A stretch of 64,000 nt of DNA from Carnegiea gigantea (Eukaryota > Streptophyta > Magnoliopsida > Caryophyllales > Cactaceae), in NCBI GenBank assembly GCA_029747015.1, contig JAKOGI010001183.1:179501-243500 (forward strand), given 5' to 3'. Under the pieces are notes generated by a model, which was given only the letters and a program-made list of their open reading frames with translations, was not told the DNA's origin and searched no databases. Every line of letters starts with the position of its first letter. Position 1 is the stretch's first letter. Shown here in pieces: positions 22,227 through 35,265 of the stretch. The position numbers were made by a program, and so were the translations under genes.

Positions 22227-23849
22227 TGTACGGTGTAAAACAAAGTGCCGGAAGCGTACAGCTTTCGCTGTAGTACTTGAGGGTCGTTTCCACAGTGATG
22301 ATGGAACAGATTTAGGCCACTACTAAACTATAGAAAGAAGCTAATCTAACATGATTCTAAACTAATATTAAAGCCATAACAACTAAAATTGTGGATTACA
22401 AATAGATCTAAACTACCATCAAATGATACCAAATCCAATAAAAAAGAGTCATTCCAATGTTAATACAAACTAAATGAGAGCCACATAATTAAGACAAATA
22501 GAGAAATAAAACAAACAGAGGAGACAGAATGCATGGAACAAGCAAAGAGAGCATGCCAGAAACCGAATAGTCACAGGTAGAGGAGAAGGGAAAGCTGAAA
22601 CCATGGCACCTCAACTTCAACTCAGTCCAACTTCAAGAACTAAAATTTTGGACCGAAAATAGCATCAGACAACCAAAAAAAAAAAAAAAAAAAACCAATC
22701 AGCTCATCCTGAACAAATGATTTCTCAGCAACAGGGGAGGGGGATGAATTATGCGTCCCAAAATAGAGCAAGCAGGGGAAAGCAACTTAATACACCCAGA
22801 TTAAGTAGTGGATAGCAAACAAGAGAAGAAGAAGAAGAATTAGAAGCTCACTATCCGTGAGACTAAGCTACTCCATGGATCACTCTTCATCACCCACTAT
22901 CAGCGAAGAACAGCAACCCGGAATAGGGCCACCAACTCAGACTAGAACTGAGGAGGGGAGCAAGATTTCTACCATCCATTGACCCAAAAAAAGTCAGGAA
23001 CGAGCTTCAACAATCACCAACAATGGCGGAAATGCCATTACCATGCTCGACGAAATGAAAGCAGGGGAGGGGTGACTGAAATTAAACAAACCAACATCCA
23101 AACCATATAAAAGCAAACTGAAAACTATGAATTTCAACTGGCAATCATGAAATCATAGCTTAATTACATGAAATTTAGAACCAAAAACCAATCTAACATC
23201 AAACCCTGAACCAAAATTTTAAAACAAAAACCATAAATCTGAAAATCAAAAACTTACGAAATTGAAGCCTAAAAACTTGAAATTAAAACTAATTGGAACC
23301 TCTAAAACTTCCTAACCTCTTCTTGGGGGCCGGCTCCCTTCAATTTATACCCAACAAGCTTAATCTCGACAATTGATTTGTTGTGCCATGGACGGTGGAG
23401 ATGAGGCAAGCTGGCAATTGATGCGCTGGTGGTGATGTGCTAGCGTTTGGAGTGGATAGGAATGAAGGTGGTGGAAGGCGTTGGAGTTTTAGAGAGAGGG
23501 AGATGAGTTAGAGAGAGAGAGGAGATGATGAGGACGAAGATAGAGGAGCAAGGGGAGAGGTTATCGAGTTTTCTGGGTTTTGGCGGTTTGAAAGCTGAGA
23601 CAGAGGAGAAAGAAAACGAGAGTTAAAAGGGGGGTGAATGAATCACGTGAGGGGCATGTGGGTAGGCTTGGTTGAAGTTTTATTTTTATTTTTGTGTTTT
23701 TTTTTTGCCTTTTTGTCATAAAGCTTCCCTCAATTTATTCAAAACCTACAATATCAAATAAAATCAATTACAACCTAAAAATAACAATTATAACGAGCAT
23801 AAATCGGGTATAAAAGTATCGTAGAAATGACATATTTTTGGCACGAACA
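22227..23849 (-). repeat. GY 3' LTR
   Basis: 1623 bp beginning TGTACGG and ending CACGAACA. It matches 33629-35260 with many scattered substitutions (about 90% identity by eye), including a variable poly-A near 22677 versus 34086. Confidence 0.92.
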
Positions 23850-25318
23850 AATACCCCCACAACAAGATTTTGCTTGTCCTCGAGTAAAACAACTGAACTA
23901 ACTAAAAAGAAATGAGAAAATAAGAAAAATAAAATCCTAACCCACTGTCATAGGAATCACGGCTGCATTCAACGTATGCAACAAGCCCTTTAAACGCCTC
24001 GGTCTTCCAAGTGGATGAGTGAGGTCTTGTGAGGCTTTTCAAGTTAAACACCCACAAAAATTATTTCAAAAAGAAAATCTTTTTTGGTTTTTTTCTCAAA
24101 GCTAATATATACACAACTTGGGGAAAGATATATGCACCTTCTAATCAACTAAAACACCCATGTAGCCAAGATATCGACCTGTATATAAACAGAATGTACT
24201 TCAAAGCCCTCTACCCCATAAATGATATCAGAGTACTAATTTTCCACCCCGTTATACATCAAGACTCTGAATCCATTCCAGTGCTTGTGTGCAAGTGTAT
24301 CATCATCCCAAGGCTTAGATTTAATAGAATCAGGCGCGATCTCACTTAGCTGACACAACTACATTATTGACATATTAACATTAGAAGCAAGCTTTCTCAG
24401 TAGTAGTATTACCTCAAAGGATAACACCCAGTAGCATGTGCCTCAAAGGGTAACGCCCAGTAGCCCATGCTTTAAAGGGATACTTGTCATTCCAAATTTT
24501 ATTTCGTCTCTTTGTTTTTCTCTTATTTATTCATAATTTTCATTCATAATTTTTTTTCTAGAGTAATCGTGTCACAAGCAAGTGAGAGAATCATTCATGG
24601 AAGTCTAAGACCTAAGGATAATGATGAAGGGATAAATAAGGATTGGATTACACATCTATAGTGAACAATTGGAGTTAGAATTAGGACTTCCAATGACACA
24701 CTGAGGCCGGAGACCTATCATGCACATCCTACTTACATACAAGCTAATGACTAAAGCACAAGGGATTCAGGCTAATCAGAAAGACTACGAAACATCCCCC
24801 AAAAACAAAACGAAAATTTTTAGATTTTTAAAAATTTTTCAAAAAAAGTATGTACACATGGGCACCTTATCCCTACACCAAAATCTCACAATGTCCTCAA
24901 TGGGAGTGGGAAAGACACATGAAGACTAAAAAGAAAAATCTAAAAAGAAAACATACGTTCAAAAATGAAAACAAGACTCAAAAACAAAACAACCAACATA
25001 TAAAAAGAAAAGCAACCAACTATACAAAAGAAACTGGAATAAGACAAAGAGGAAAAAGGGAGAAGAAAACAGAGAGAGAAGAAGAAATTTTGAGCAAATC
25101 AAGTCGGGTGCTAAGTACAACCAAGCTATCTCACGCCACAATCAGCGATCAGGGCTTTGTTTGTGGAGTATCAGATACTCCACACCTTCTTGGCTTGGTA
25201 GCTCCAGAATTGTTTCAAACGCTGGCCATTCACTTTGAAGGTGGCACCACTCTGAGGATCCTGAATTTCAACTGCACCATAGGAAAAAAATATGTGAGAC
25301 AATATAAGGACCCATCCA
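23850..25318 (-). other. GY PPT and 3' internal non-coding region
   Basis: The PPT is TGTGGGGGTATT on the minus strand at 23850-23861, next to a GCTTGTCCTCGAGTAAA block. The rest is non-coding and aligns with 56883-58060 of the NA family: a GTATGCAACAAGCCCTTTAA block (near 23975), three 'CTCAAAGGGTAACRCCCAGTAGC'-like repeats at 24410-24480, and TCTCACAATGTCCTCA (about 24884). Open frames here (24029-24349, 24850-25341) show no domains. Confidence 0.75.
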
Positions 25319-26527
25319 TTAGGATCTCAATTTCCTTGTAAACATATGGAGCCTAGAGTCATACAAGAGTACTTTCATTTCTGGGGCGAACTCTTTCCTA
25401 AAAATATGTCGATTATGAAACAACTTCGCCTTCTCTTTGCAAGATCGAGCACTCTCATAAGCCTCAACTCTAATCTCATCAAGCTCACTCAGTTGCAGTC
25501 GTCTCTCCTCACCCGCCTCAGTTAAGTCATAATTAAGCTTCTTAATGGCCCACCAAACTTTATGCTCTATCTTCACAGGTAAATGATGAGGCTTACTATA
25601 AACTACCCCATAAGGTGACATACCTAAGGGAGTTTTAAAAGTTGTCCTATATGCCCAAAGAGCATCCACTAGCTTGTCAGCCCAGTCTTTCTTATTCTTA
25701 GTCACTGTCTTTTCTAAAATCTGTTTGATCTGCCGATTGGACACTTCAACCTAGCCACTGGTTTGAGGATGGCTGGGAGTAGCAAGCCTATGGACTATGC
25801 AATACCTATTCAGTAAGGCATCAAAAGATCTATTATTAAAATGGGTGCCCTAATCACTAATGATAGCACGGGACATACCAAATCGAACAAAGATGTTCTC
25901 CCTAAGGAATTTCATAACGACTTTAGCTTCATTGGTCCTAGAAGGGATGACCTCAACCCATTTAGAAACATAATCCACAGCTAACAAAATGTACTCATTT
26001 CCAACGGAAGATGGAAATGGTCCCACAAAGTTAATACCCCATACATCAAAAACCTCTATAATAATGATGGGGTTAAGTGGTATCGTATCTCTCCTACTTA
26101 TTCTACCCAACTGTTGACATCTAGGGTAACTCTTGCAGTATTCAAATGCATCCTTAAACACAGTAGGGCAGTAAAGACCACATTGAAGAACCTTGCCTGC
26201 TGTCTTCCAGCCATTAAAATGCCCCCCACATACCTGGTCATGACGAAAAGAAAGGACACTTTTCACCTCATGGTCGGGAATGCACCTCCTAAAGGCTTGG
26301 TCAGAGCAGTACTTAAATAGATAAGGGTCATCCCGAATAAAGAATTTCACAAAGTGCAAAAATCTATCTCTGTCATTCTTAGTCCAACCCTCAGGGATCT
26401 TATCAGTAACTAAGTAGTTCACAATATCAGCATACCAAGGATCAGGATGAAAAGCATACAATTGCTCATCGGAGAAGCACTCAGAAACACTGGACTCACT
26501 CTCTCTCTCATAGAGAATCCTAGACAA
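25319..26527 (-). pseudogene. GY integrase remnant
   Basis: The first part (26527-25850) has the zinc-binding region with [12 protein letters not shown] and YCKSYPRCQ, then the catalytic core. The usual first catalytic Asp of the GIDF motif is Asn (GINFVGP), and a stop follows the second Asp (IISD). The frame resumes to 25319 with VEVSNRQIKQ, WAYRTTFKTPLGMSPY and the C-terminal region. The enzyme would have inserted element DNA; as it stands it is inactive. Confidence 0.88.
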
Positions 26528-26584
26528 ATGGTCAGCTACAAGGTTTTCAGAACCTTTCTTATCCTTGATTTCACAGTCAAATTC

Positions 26585-27082
26585 TTACAAAAGCAAAGTC
26601 CATCTCACAAGTCTAGACTTAGCATCCTTCTTAGAAAGAAGGTGCTTAAGAGTAGAATGGTCAGTATAAACAATTGCATGTGACCCAATTAGATAGGGTC
26701 TAAACTTTTCAAAACCAAAGATCACAGCCGAAAATTCTTTCTCAGTAACAATGTAATTCAGCTGGGCATCATTCAACATGTGACTAGTATAGTAAATAAC
26801 ATGGGGTTTCCTATTAATACGCTATCCTAAAACAACCCCAATAGCATAATCAGATGCGTCACACATCAATTCAAATGGTTCTCCTCAGATGGGAGGATGA
26901 AGAATAGGAGCAGAGGTTAAGGCCTCCTTAAGCTTAGAAAATGCCTCAAGACACTCTTCAGAGAAATGAAATGGCACATCCTTAGCTAGCAGATTGGACA
27001 AAGGTTTTGCAATCTTACTAAAGTCCTTAATGAAATGACGATAGAAGCTAGCACGTCCAAGGAAAGACTGTACCTCTTTCAC
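26585..27082 (-). pseudogene. GY RNase H remnant
   Basis: 27082-26885 carries the connection after RT (SFLGRASFYRHFIKDFSKIA, PLSNLLAKD), and 26779-26585 the RNase H core ([32 protein letters not shown]). Stops at 26883 and 26821 break the frame. The domain would remove RNA from the replication hybrid. Confidence 0.85.
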
Positions 27083-27168
27083 ACAAGTGAGAAGGGGAAG
27101 ATTAACAATCAGGTCAATCTTAACTTTGTCTACCTCAATTCCATCTCGAGAAATAATGTGTCTTAAGA

Positions 27169-27605
27169 CTATACCTTTTTAACCATGAAGTGACATTTCT
27201 TCCAGTTTAAAGTAAAATTTTTCTCCCTACACCTTTCCAACACCTTTTTCAGATTAGACAAGTAATCATCAAAGGTAGATCTAAACACAGAACAATCATC
27301 CATGAAAATTTTTATGCACTGCTCAACTAGATCTAAAAAAATAGAAATTATGCATTTTTGAAAGGTAGCAAGGGCATTGCACAATCTAAGCAGCATTCTT
27401 CTAAAGGCATATGTCCCAAATGGACAGGTGAAAGTAGTCTTCTCCTAATCCTCATGAGAATAGAGATCGAGGTATAACAGAAATATCCATCTAAAAAGCA
27501 ATATAAGGAATGTCTAGCTAACCTCTCTAGTATTTGATCCAAGAAAGGTAGGAGAAAATGGTCTTTTCTAGTGGCAACATTCAATTTCCTATAATCTATA
27601 CACAT
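27169..27605 (-). pseudogene. GY reverse transcriptase remnant
   Basis: Two frames cover the palm: MCIDYRKLNVATRKDHF (27605 onward) and IFMDDCSVF (about 27300), the latter being the catalytic box in the FMDD form usual in Athila elements. A frameshift joins them near 27400. Upstream, 27606-28211 should hold the RT N-terminus but carries several stops. Confidence 0.87.
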
Positions 27606-28211
27606 ACGCTATCCAGATTGAACTCGAGTAGAGACTAACTCATTCTTATCATTCCTAATCACGGTAATACCGGTCTTCTTAGAAACAACTTAAATAGGGC
27701 TAACCTACTCACTATAAGAAATGGGGTAGATAATCTCATGGTTTAACCATTTCAACACTTCCTTCTTAACTATTTCCTGCAAGGTGGGCCTTTAGCGGTC
27801 ACGGTAGGGCTTAGCATTGTCCTCTAAATGAATTCTATGTTGCACAATAGAAGGACTAATACCCTTGATATCCCCTAAAGTCTATCCTAGAGTTTCTTTG
27901 TTCTCTCTAAGTAAAGTAACAAGTTTATCCTCTTGGTCCCAGTCCAGATCAGAAGTAATTATAACAGGTAAGGATTCATTGGGTCCTAGAAATGCATACT
28001 TAAGAGAGTCAAGGAGGGGTTTTAATTCAAGAGCAATAAAGAAAATAGATTCAATAACAGATTCAAAAATAACAGTGAGTAAACAATCAGCAGTAGAGTA
28101 CAAGTCATCAAATTCAAACACATCATATTCAGGCTCATTATCTATAAGAAACAACTCATACTCAGTAGCAAATACATCATCAAAAGCATCATCGAATATA
28201 GAATCCCCTAT

Positions 28212-28970
28212 CTAGTTAAGAGTAGAAAAATCCATATCATAAAATACAGATGGTTTTCTTTGTATGTTAAAGATGTTCAACTCTATGGTCATGTTGCCAA
28301 AAGATAGTCTCATCATATCATTCATGTAATTAATGAGAGCATTGGCAGTGATCAAGAAAGGACGTCCTAGAATCACAGGAACTTGACTAGCTAAGTTGGA
28401 CATCTTCTCAATTTCAATCACAACAAAGTCCACTGGGTAAATAAATTCACCCACTCTAATCAGCACATCCTTGACTATCCCACTGGGCACCCTAGCTGAT
28501 TTATCAGTCAGTTGAATGACCATCTTAGTAGGTTTCAACTCACCTAACTCTAACCTCTCACACTCAGTAAAGGGTATCAGGTTAACACTAGCCCCTAGGT
28601 CAAGCAATGCTCTGTGAATATGTTGGTTCCCTATGACTATAGACAGAATAGGATAACCGGGGTCCTTATACTTCACCGGGATCTAAGAAAGGATAGAATT
28701 AGCATCAGAGGTTAAGAAAGCCTTCTTAGGTACACCAATTGCTCTCTTGGTCGTACATAGCTCCTTTAAGAATCTAGCATGTGGAGGCATCTGCTTAATA
28801 GCATCGAGTAAGGGTATATTGATCTTTACTTGAGAGAAGGTCTCTCTCATCTTCTTAATATGATCTTGATCTTTCCTCTTTGGCCTATGGGAAAAAGGAA
28901 GTAAAGGCATCTGGATTTTCTCATAAGAAGGAGGGGAGGAAGAATCATTAGAAGGTGAAGAACTTGGCAA
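28212..28970 (-). pseudogene. GY protease remnant
   Basis: The frame 28676-28212 has the aspartic protease site LLDLGASVNLIPF and the C-terminal LGRPFLITANALI. The same frame upstream (28970-28683) carries the typical linker (ARFLKELCTTKRAI), separated only by a stop. It would cleave the gag-pol precursor. Same protease family as in TG1 and TG2. Confidence 0.87.
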
Positions 28971-29469
28971 GTCAGAGGAGTCTGTCTTTTTAAGCTCCTC
29001 TTTCTTAGAAGGTAACTCAGGACGGGAAGGACTATCTGAAGCATCGAGAACACCATCAGTAGCATCCCTTGACTGACTAGATGAACCAGTTTCTGGAGGA
29101 GAAGAGGAAGAAAAATTTTGAAAGAATTGGTGAGGATACCTTCATTAGGATTTCTCACTTGGTTATCAACTTCTCAACTAGAACAGAGAGATATAACTGC
29201 ATTCACTTTCCTCACATGCTTATTAGGGTTACCAAAAGAAGGAGAGGTGTGACTCTTAGGGTTCACCTTAGGTTGACTCGGGAAAGTACCTGATTCCCTA
29301 GAAGATAATGCTAACTAGGAAAACTGTTCGGTCAACATTCTCATCATTCTTTCTATGTTAGCATTAATCATTATCTCCACATTATTTTTGATTCTCCTCC
29401 CTAATTCATCAATATCAGTATAACCAGGAGGAGGTTGAACTTAAGCTGTGGGAGGTACCGGTCAAGGTG

Positions 29470-30651
29470 CATTAGGCACACCTGAAAAAGCCGATCTCCA
29501 AAAGGAATTTGAAGGATGAAAGATGGGTTAGAAGTTGTTTCCAGGAAACATCCCAGTTGACAATTAGAAACCGTAGCATTTGGTCATCTATTCCATGAAA
29601 AGTTAGGGTAATTTCTCCACCCTGGGTTGTAATAAGGGAAGAAGGCGTCATTCTTAGGCCTTTGGAAGGCCACACTCGCTTGTTCTTGTTCAGTTGCTAA
29701 ATGATGAGCAAAATAAGGACAAGCACTCAAAGAATGATCTAAGGCCTGGCAATGAGAACAAGACACTATTGATGTCTGAGATAACTAGGACATCTGGGGA
29801 GATAATCCCTTCAACATGTTTTCTAAAACAATAATCTTAGACTCTAAGTGACTTATATCGGAAACAGAATGCAACCCACCCCTTGCGATCGTAGAACTCA
29901 GGTTGTCATTATGAGTGGTTTTTCATTACATGGTTTTCTTAACCTAGTCCTCCAAAAACTCTCAAGCAGCTGTGGCGCTCTTAGAAAGAAAGTCGCCCTA
30001 ACACATGGGCTCTACCGTGGACCTAGTCTGTTGGTCAAATCTTTCATATACAATCTGGCATAAGCATGCTTGGTGTAAACCGTGATGGGGATATTGGGCC
30101 AACAAAGTTTTGAACCAATCAAAATATTTCCAAAACGATTCCCTATCAAGTTTCATAAATTGATTGATTTCATTCCTCAGCTTAACAGTCTTGGCATTAG
30201 GAAAATATTTTCTTAAGAACAATCTTACAAAATCATTCCAAGAAGTAACAAAATTAGCAGCCAAGCCATATATCCAACGTTTAGTAGAATTTTTCAAAGG
30301 AAAAGGAATCAATTTCATTTGCACAACATCAATGGGAATATTAGGGAAACGCATCATAGAACAAGCTTCCTCGAATTCTCTTAAAAATAAATAAGTATCC
30401 TCTAAACCTGTGAATTTAGGGAGCATATGAGTATAATGGGGTTTTAATTCGAATGTCACATTTGGTACAAGATTAGGTATAACAAAACATGATGGCAAAG
30501 CAGTCCTGGGAGGATAGAAAATATCACTCAAAGTCCTTTCTTGTGCCATATTCTCTAACTCAAGCTTAGGTTTAGGTTCGGGTTCTAAGTCAGGGTTGGG
30601 CTCACTCATAACGAGTCTTTGATTTTTAGGGTCTCTAACCCAACTAGTCAT
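29470..30651 (-). pseudogene. GY gag remnant
   Basis: ATG at 30651 opens 217 codons with the retrotransposon gag core (FLREFEEACSMMRFPNIPID, KLRNEINQFMKLDRESFWKY, YPHHGLHQACLCQIVYERFD), ending in a stop at 29998. A zinc knuckle follows at about 29766-29720 (CSHCQALDHSLSACPYF) with its spacing intact. Stops and frameshifts separate the parts. This gag is clearly distinct from TG gag. Confidence 0.87.
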
Positions 30652-31127
30652 ATAAACATCACACTTTTACAAAAGGTCGTAATTTTGGTTTTTTTTTCTC
30701 TTTCTATTTTTTTTGGATTTTTGGATTTTCTAACTTTTTCCCCCTTTTCTTGAGCACAAAATCAAATCAAAATGTTACTCAACCCTAAAGATGATTTACA
30801 AACAAAGGTAGCCAAATCAAATAGTTAATCAATCTCTAAAATAGAGATGAGACAAATTCCAACAAAAACCTAAACTAACTCAATTCTAAAACCTCAAAAC
30901 AACAAAGTAAAGCAACTAAAGCCATAAATCAATCCTAAGTCACTTGTTTTCAGAGTTTTTTAATCAATTTTTTTGGAGTCTCAAGTTTTTCTAAATTTTT
31001 ATGGGTTTTTGGATTTTTCAAGAAGTGAAATAAATAATGAATAAACAAAGTAAGTCAAAGCATAAGCAACAAATAAGAACGAAACTAAGAAAAAGGAAAA
31101 GTGCTCGAACTGAGGGAAACACATCAC
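30652..31127 (-). other. GY leader, inner part
   Basis: AT-rich untranslated leader between gag and the CACTA insertion. No feature is visible. Its outer part is 33526-33604. Confidence 0.6.
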
Positions 31128-33525
31128 CACTAAAAAAGTACAAAATAACAACGCAATATAGCGACGGACAATTATAATGATGAAATTGGCGACGGAAATG
31201 GCGACGACTAATTTGTGTTACGAAAAAGTCGAACTCCGCGATGGATATGGCGACAGAAATCTAAATTCATCGCTAGTGTCCAGTATTGGCGACGGAGTAT
31301 CCATCGCCATATTAATAAAAATCAATTCAATTTCAATATGGCAACAGAAATTCCGTTGCCAGGTAGAGAAAATCAAATTTTAAAAAAAAAGTGGTGCTGG
31401 AGATGGAGTTTCCGTTGCTAATTCCGTCGCCGCCCCAATTAAATGAATCCAGATATGCTCTGGGTTTCATTGGACACCCGCTATAGAGTGAAAGGGGGAA
31501 ATTGCTTAGTAAACCCCCACCACCCAAGTCGCCGACCAGCCACCGCCGCTATCTCCCGCCGTCGCCGACCACTGTCGCTGCCGTCCGCCGCCTTCCTTCG
31601 ACGTCAGCCGCCGCTGCCACGCCTCTTAACCGGTTTTTTTGAGCATTTTTGAGGTAAATTTTCTCAACTAAATTAGTTATAATTTCTACAAATTTTTGTA
31701 TTATATTGTTAGAATTTCATAGTTAGTTCATATTTATGTTGAAATGTGGTATTTGTGTAAGGTTACTGCTCTAATTTGTTTCAAGATTTGGCTAAATGCG
31801 ATTTAGAATTTAGATTTAGTAATTTGAAGTTAAAATTTGATATGTTACTGGAATGAAATACTTTAATTGATGATGTTATTGATATGTGGTATTTGTGTGA
31901 TGTTATTGCTCTAATTTGTTTGAAGATTTTGCTCAATGCAATTTTGGGTTTAGGTTTGGTAATGTGAAGTTAAAATTTGATGTGTTGGTGGAATGAAATG
32001 CTTTAATTTATAATTTTGTTAAAATGTGATGTTTGTATAAAGTTGTACTCTAATTTGTTTCAAGATTTTGCCCAATGTAATGAAGGCTTAGGTTTGGTAA
32101 TTTTAAGTTGAAATTTGATATGTTGGTGGAATAAAACGCTCAAGTTTAGATGAATTATTAGTTTTCTGAAATTCGTAAGAATATAAGTATCTTTGTGGAA
32201 ATTTATAAGTAAACATGTGTAATATACAATTGAGTAATTTATGTAATTATTATTACTTAAGTTAAAAATAATTCTTATCCAATAACTTATGCGGTTATTG
32301 TTGTTTGAGTAGAATATGAATAGTCCTCCACATCGTAAGTAGATATATAATAGATTATTGCCTGATCGTAGTGGTTATATGTAAGAATTTCTAAATGGAG
32401 TAAATCAATTCGACGAATTTGCACACAGACAGACAGAGTTTTCGAATTTTCAAAATATTTGTTAGCTAACTATTATGATGTCTAAGTAAACGGTTGATAT
32501 GTGCAGTTGTTATATATTTTACTTGCATTTGTTGTCAACTATTTTAGATATGCATTCCAGTTCCCGTCGAGGTAAGTCCTCTACTCGAAATAGAGGATGA
32601 GAGTGTAGGAGCTCCGCTATAGATCCCACCTTCATAAACGTTGATCAATCTTCCCCCCAGATACCTCAGACCTAGTTCAGCCAGGAGCAACAATGGTTGG
32701 TTATATACCAGGTCTTTCAGGACCAATCCCCTCCTATTTGGGGCTTTTCATCATTAGACCTCGTATATTCCCAACCAGACAACCATGTACGATCAATTTG
32801 CCTATAACATTCCTCCAAACCCCCAGTTGGTCAACATTGTGCAGCCTACTTCCCAACCCATTGACCCTAACACAAACCAATCATAAGAAAATATTGTAAC
32901 TGGAGAAAGTGAAGCACAATCTAGTCATGAGAGCACTCAAACAAAGACTTGGATTGAGCAAATCGTAACGGGTAAGTCTTCAATTATTATATGTTATGTA
33001 CATCAAGTATTTTACTTAACAACTAATCAATTTGATGTGTTTTGTTTGATTAGGTTTCTTCCTAATGAAGGTGCTGTTAATGGGATTTCTATCACATTGA
33101 TTAACTAGCACCTTGTGGTTTGTTTGGGATTTGTGGTTTGTAATATGTACCCTTTGTTTGGGACTTGTTGTTTGTGAATTGAAAACAATTGGTTTCAAAT
33201 GTTGCTTTGTACGTGACATTCCACATGTTTGTGGTTTGGAAATTATTCAGAACGCTTTGAATGAAGTCATACTCAAAACCATGGGATGTTCATGGAGTGA
33301 ACACTCTTTGTAAATTTCTTGCAGAGATTTAATGTATGTACTGAGGGATATGATCAAAAATGAGCGTTTTTATTTTAAAAAAATTACAAATCTAGCAACG
33401 GATCGGCGACAGAATATGCAATTTTTTTTTTTAAAGCAGAAGTCAGCGATGGAATTCAAAAGTCCATCGCAAATCTGCCTTTTTCCATTGCTGATTCCAT
33501 TGTTATTTGGACTTTTTTTTGTAGT
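31128..33525. mobile_element. CACTA (En/Spm-type) transposon, degenerate, 2.4 kb
   Basis: The left end is CACTAAAAAAGT and the right end ACTTTTTTTTGTAGT, inverted copies apart from indels and the final base. The 3-bp repeat CAC lies at 31125-31127 and 33526-33528. Subterminal repeats of the GGCGACGGA type are frequent at 31150-31440 and 33395-33480, as expected for CACTA transposase binding. A transposase-associated-domain remnant lies inside. Exact right end uncertain by one base. Confidence 0.8.
32316..32465 (+). pseudogene. CACTA transposase-associated domain remnant
   Basis: The frame from ATG 32316 encodes about 49 codons with three stops, two of them internal. Around them the pattern YNRLLPDRSGY and EFLNGVNQFDEFA matches the N-terminal transposase-associated domain of plant CACTA TNP2-like proteins. 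The following DNA has no recognisable catalytic domain. This is what remains of the transposase gene and supports the CACTA assignment. Confidence 0.75.
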
Positions 33526-33604
33526 CACAACTTAATAACATAATAAAGCAACCTAATACTAAAGTAGCTATGAAAAGAAAATGCAACCTAATCTTATGCC
33601 GTCA

Positions 33605-33622
33605 TCCCTGACAACGGTGCCA
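33605..33622 (-). other. GY primer binding site, tRNA-Asp (diverged)
   Basis: The minus strand reads TGGCACCGTTGTCAGGGA, differing from the canonical tRNA-Asp site at three positions, six bases inside the 5' LTR. Confidence 0.85.
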
Positions 33623-33628
33623 AAAACT

Positions 33629-35260
33629 TGTACGATAATTTTTAGTGTAAAACAAAGTGTTGCAAGCATACGACTTTCATTGTAGTACTTGAGGGTCGTT
33701 TCCACAGGCATGATGGAAGAGATTTAGGTCACTAGTTAAACTATGGAAATAAGCTAATCTAACATGATTCTAAACTAATATTAAAGCCATAACAACTAAA
33801 ACTGTTGATTACAAATAGATCTAAACTAACATCAAATGATACCAAATCCAGTCAAATAAGAGTCATTCCAGTGCTAATACAACATAAATGAGAGCTACAT
33901 AATTAAGACAAACAGAGAAATAAAACAAATAGAGAAGACAGGATGAATGGAACAAGCAAGTAGGGCATGCCAAAAACTGAATAGTCATAGGTAGAGGAGA
34001 GGGGAAAATTGAAACCATGGTACCTGAACTTCAATTCAGTCCAGCTTCAAGAACTGAAGTTTTGGACCAAAAACAGCATCAGACAAAAAAAAAAAAAAAA
34101 AACCAATCAACTCATACTGAGCAAATGATTTCTCAGCAACAGGGGAGGGGGATGAATTATGCGTCCCAAAACAGAGCAAGCAGGCGAAAGCAACTTAATA
34201 CACCCAGATTAAGTAGAGGACAGCAAACACGAGAAGAAGAAGAATCAAAAGCTCACTATCCATGAGACCAAGCTACTCCATGGATTACTCTTCCTCACCC
34301 ATTACCGGCGAAGAACAGCAACATAAAACAGGGCCACCAACTCAGACTAGAACTGAGGAGGGGAGCAAGATTTCAGCTATCCATTGACCCAAACAAAATC
34401 AGAAATGAGCTTCAACAATCACCAACAATAGTGGAAACGCCATTACCATGCTCGACGAAATGAAAGCAGGGGAGAGGGTGATTGAAATTAAATAAACTAA
34501 CATCCAAAATCTTACAAAAGCAAACTGAAAACCATGAATTTCAACTGCAATCATGAAATTGTGGCTTAATTACATGAAATTCGGAACCAAAAGCCAATCT
34601 AACATCAAACCCTAAATCGAATTTTTAAAACTAAAATCCTAAATCTGGAAATCAAAAACATACGAAATTGAAGCCTAAAAACTCAAAATTAAAACTAATT
34701 GGAACCCCTAAAACTTCCCAACCTCTTCCCTTGAGCCGACTCCCTTCAATTTATACCCAGCAAGCTCAATCTCAACCCTTGATTCGTTGTACCGTGGACA
34801 GTGGAGATGAAGCAAGCTGGCAATTGATGCGCTGGTGGTGATGTGCTAGTGTTTGGAGTGGATATGGATGAAGATGGTGGAAGACATTGGAGTTTTAGAG
34901 AGAGGGAGATGAGTTAGAGAGAGAGAGAGAGAGGAGATGATGAGGACGAAGATGGAGGAGCAGGGGGAGGGGTTATCGGGTTTTCTGGGTTTTGGGGGTC
35001 CAAAAGCCCAGATAGAGGATAGAGAAAATGAGCGTTAAAAGGGGGGTGACCGAATCACATGAGAGGTGTGTGGGTAGGCTTGGTTTAGGTTTTATTTTTA
35101 TTTTTGTGTATTTTTTTCCCTTTTTTTCAAAAAGCTTCCTTCAATTTATTTAAAACCTACAAAACAAAATAGAATCAATTACAACCTAAAAATAACAACT
35201 ATAATGAGCATAAATTGGGTATAAAAGTATCGTAGAAATAACATATTTTTAGGACGAACA
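33629..35260 (-). repeat. GY 5' LTR
   Basis: 1632 bp, TGTACGA...GACGAACA. On the minus strand TATAAAT at 34749-34755 is a reasonable TATA box, conserved in the 3' LTR near 23346. The palindromic GGCACG array seen in other families is not present here. Confidence 0.92.
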
Positions 35261-35265
35261 AGGCT

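Larger units (their letters stand above)
22227..35260 (-). mobile_element. GY: decayed full-length Athila-type Gypsy element
   Basis: A 13.0-kb element on the minus strand with LTRs of 1623 and 1632 bp (TG...CA), target duplication AGGCT at 22222-22226 and 35261-35265, a tRNA-Asp-like primer site beside the right LTR and a PPT beside the left LTR. Gag, protease, RT, RNase H and integrase occur in Gypsy order but all are broken. A CACTA transposon sits in the leader. Copy 2 of the surrounding duplication lacks the element. Confidence 0.93.

Noticed and set aside
24029..25341. Frames at 24029-24349 and 24850-25341 as an env-like gene of GY
   Set aside because: Wrong strand for the element, low complexity, no membrane or signal features; the region aligns with non-coding NA sequence.
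31443..31652. 69-codon arginine/proline-rich frame followed by a possible splice donor, considered as a CACTA exon
   Set aside because: GC-rich CCG repeats explain the open frame; no match to known transposase domains, unlike the remnant at 32316.
33113..33313. 66-codon frame rich in Trp/Phe/Cys
   Set aside because: Arises from TTTGTGGTTTG-type repeats inside the CACTA element; no domain.
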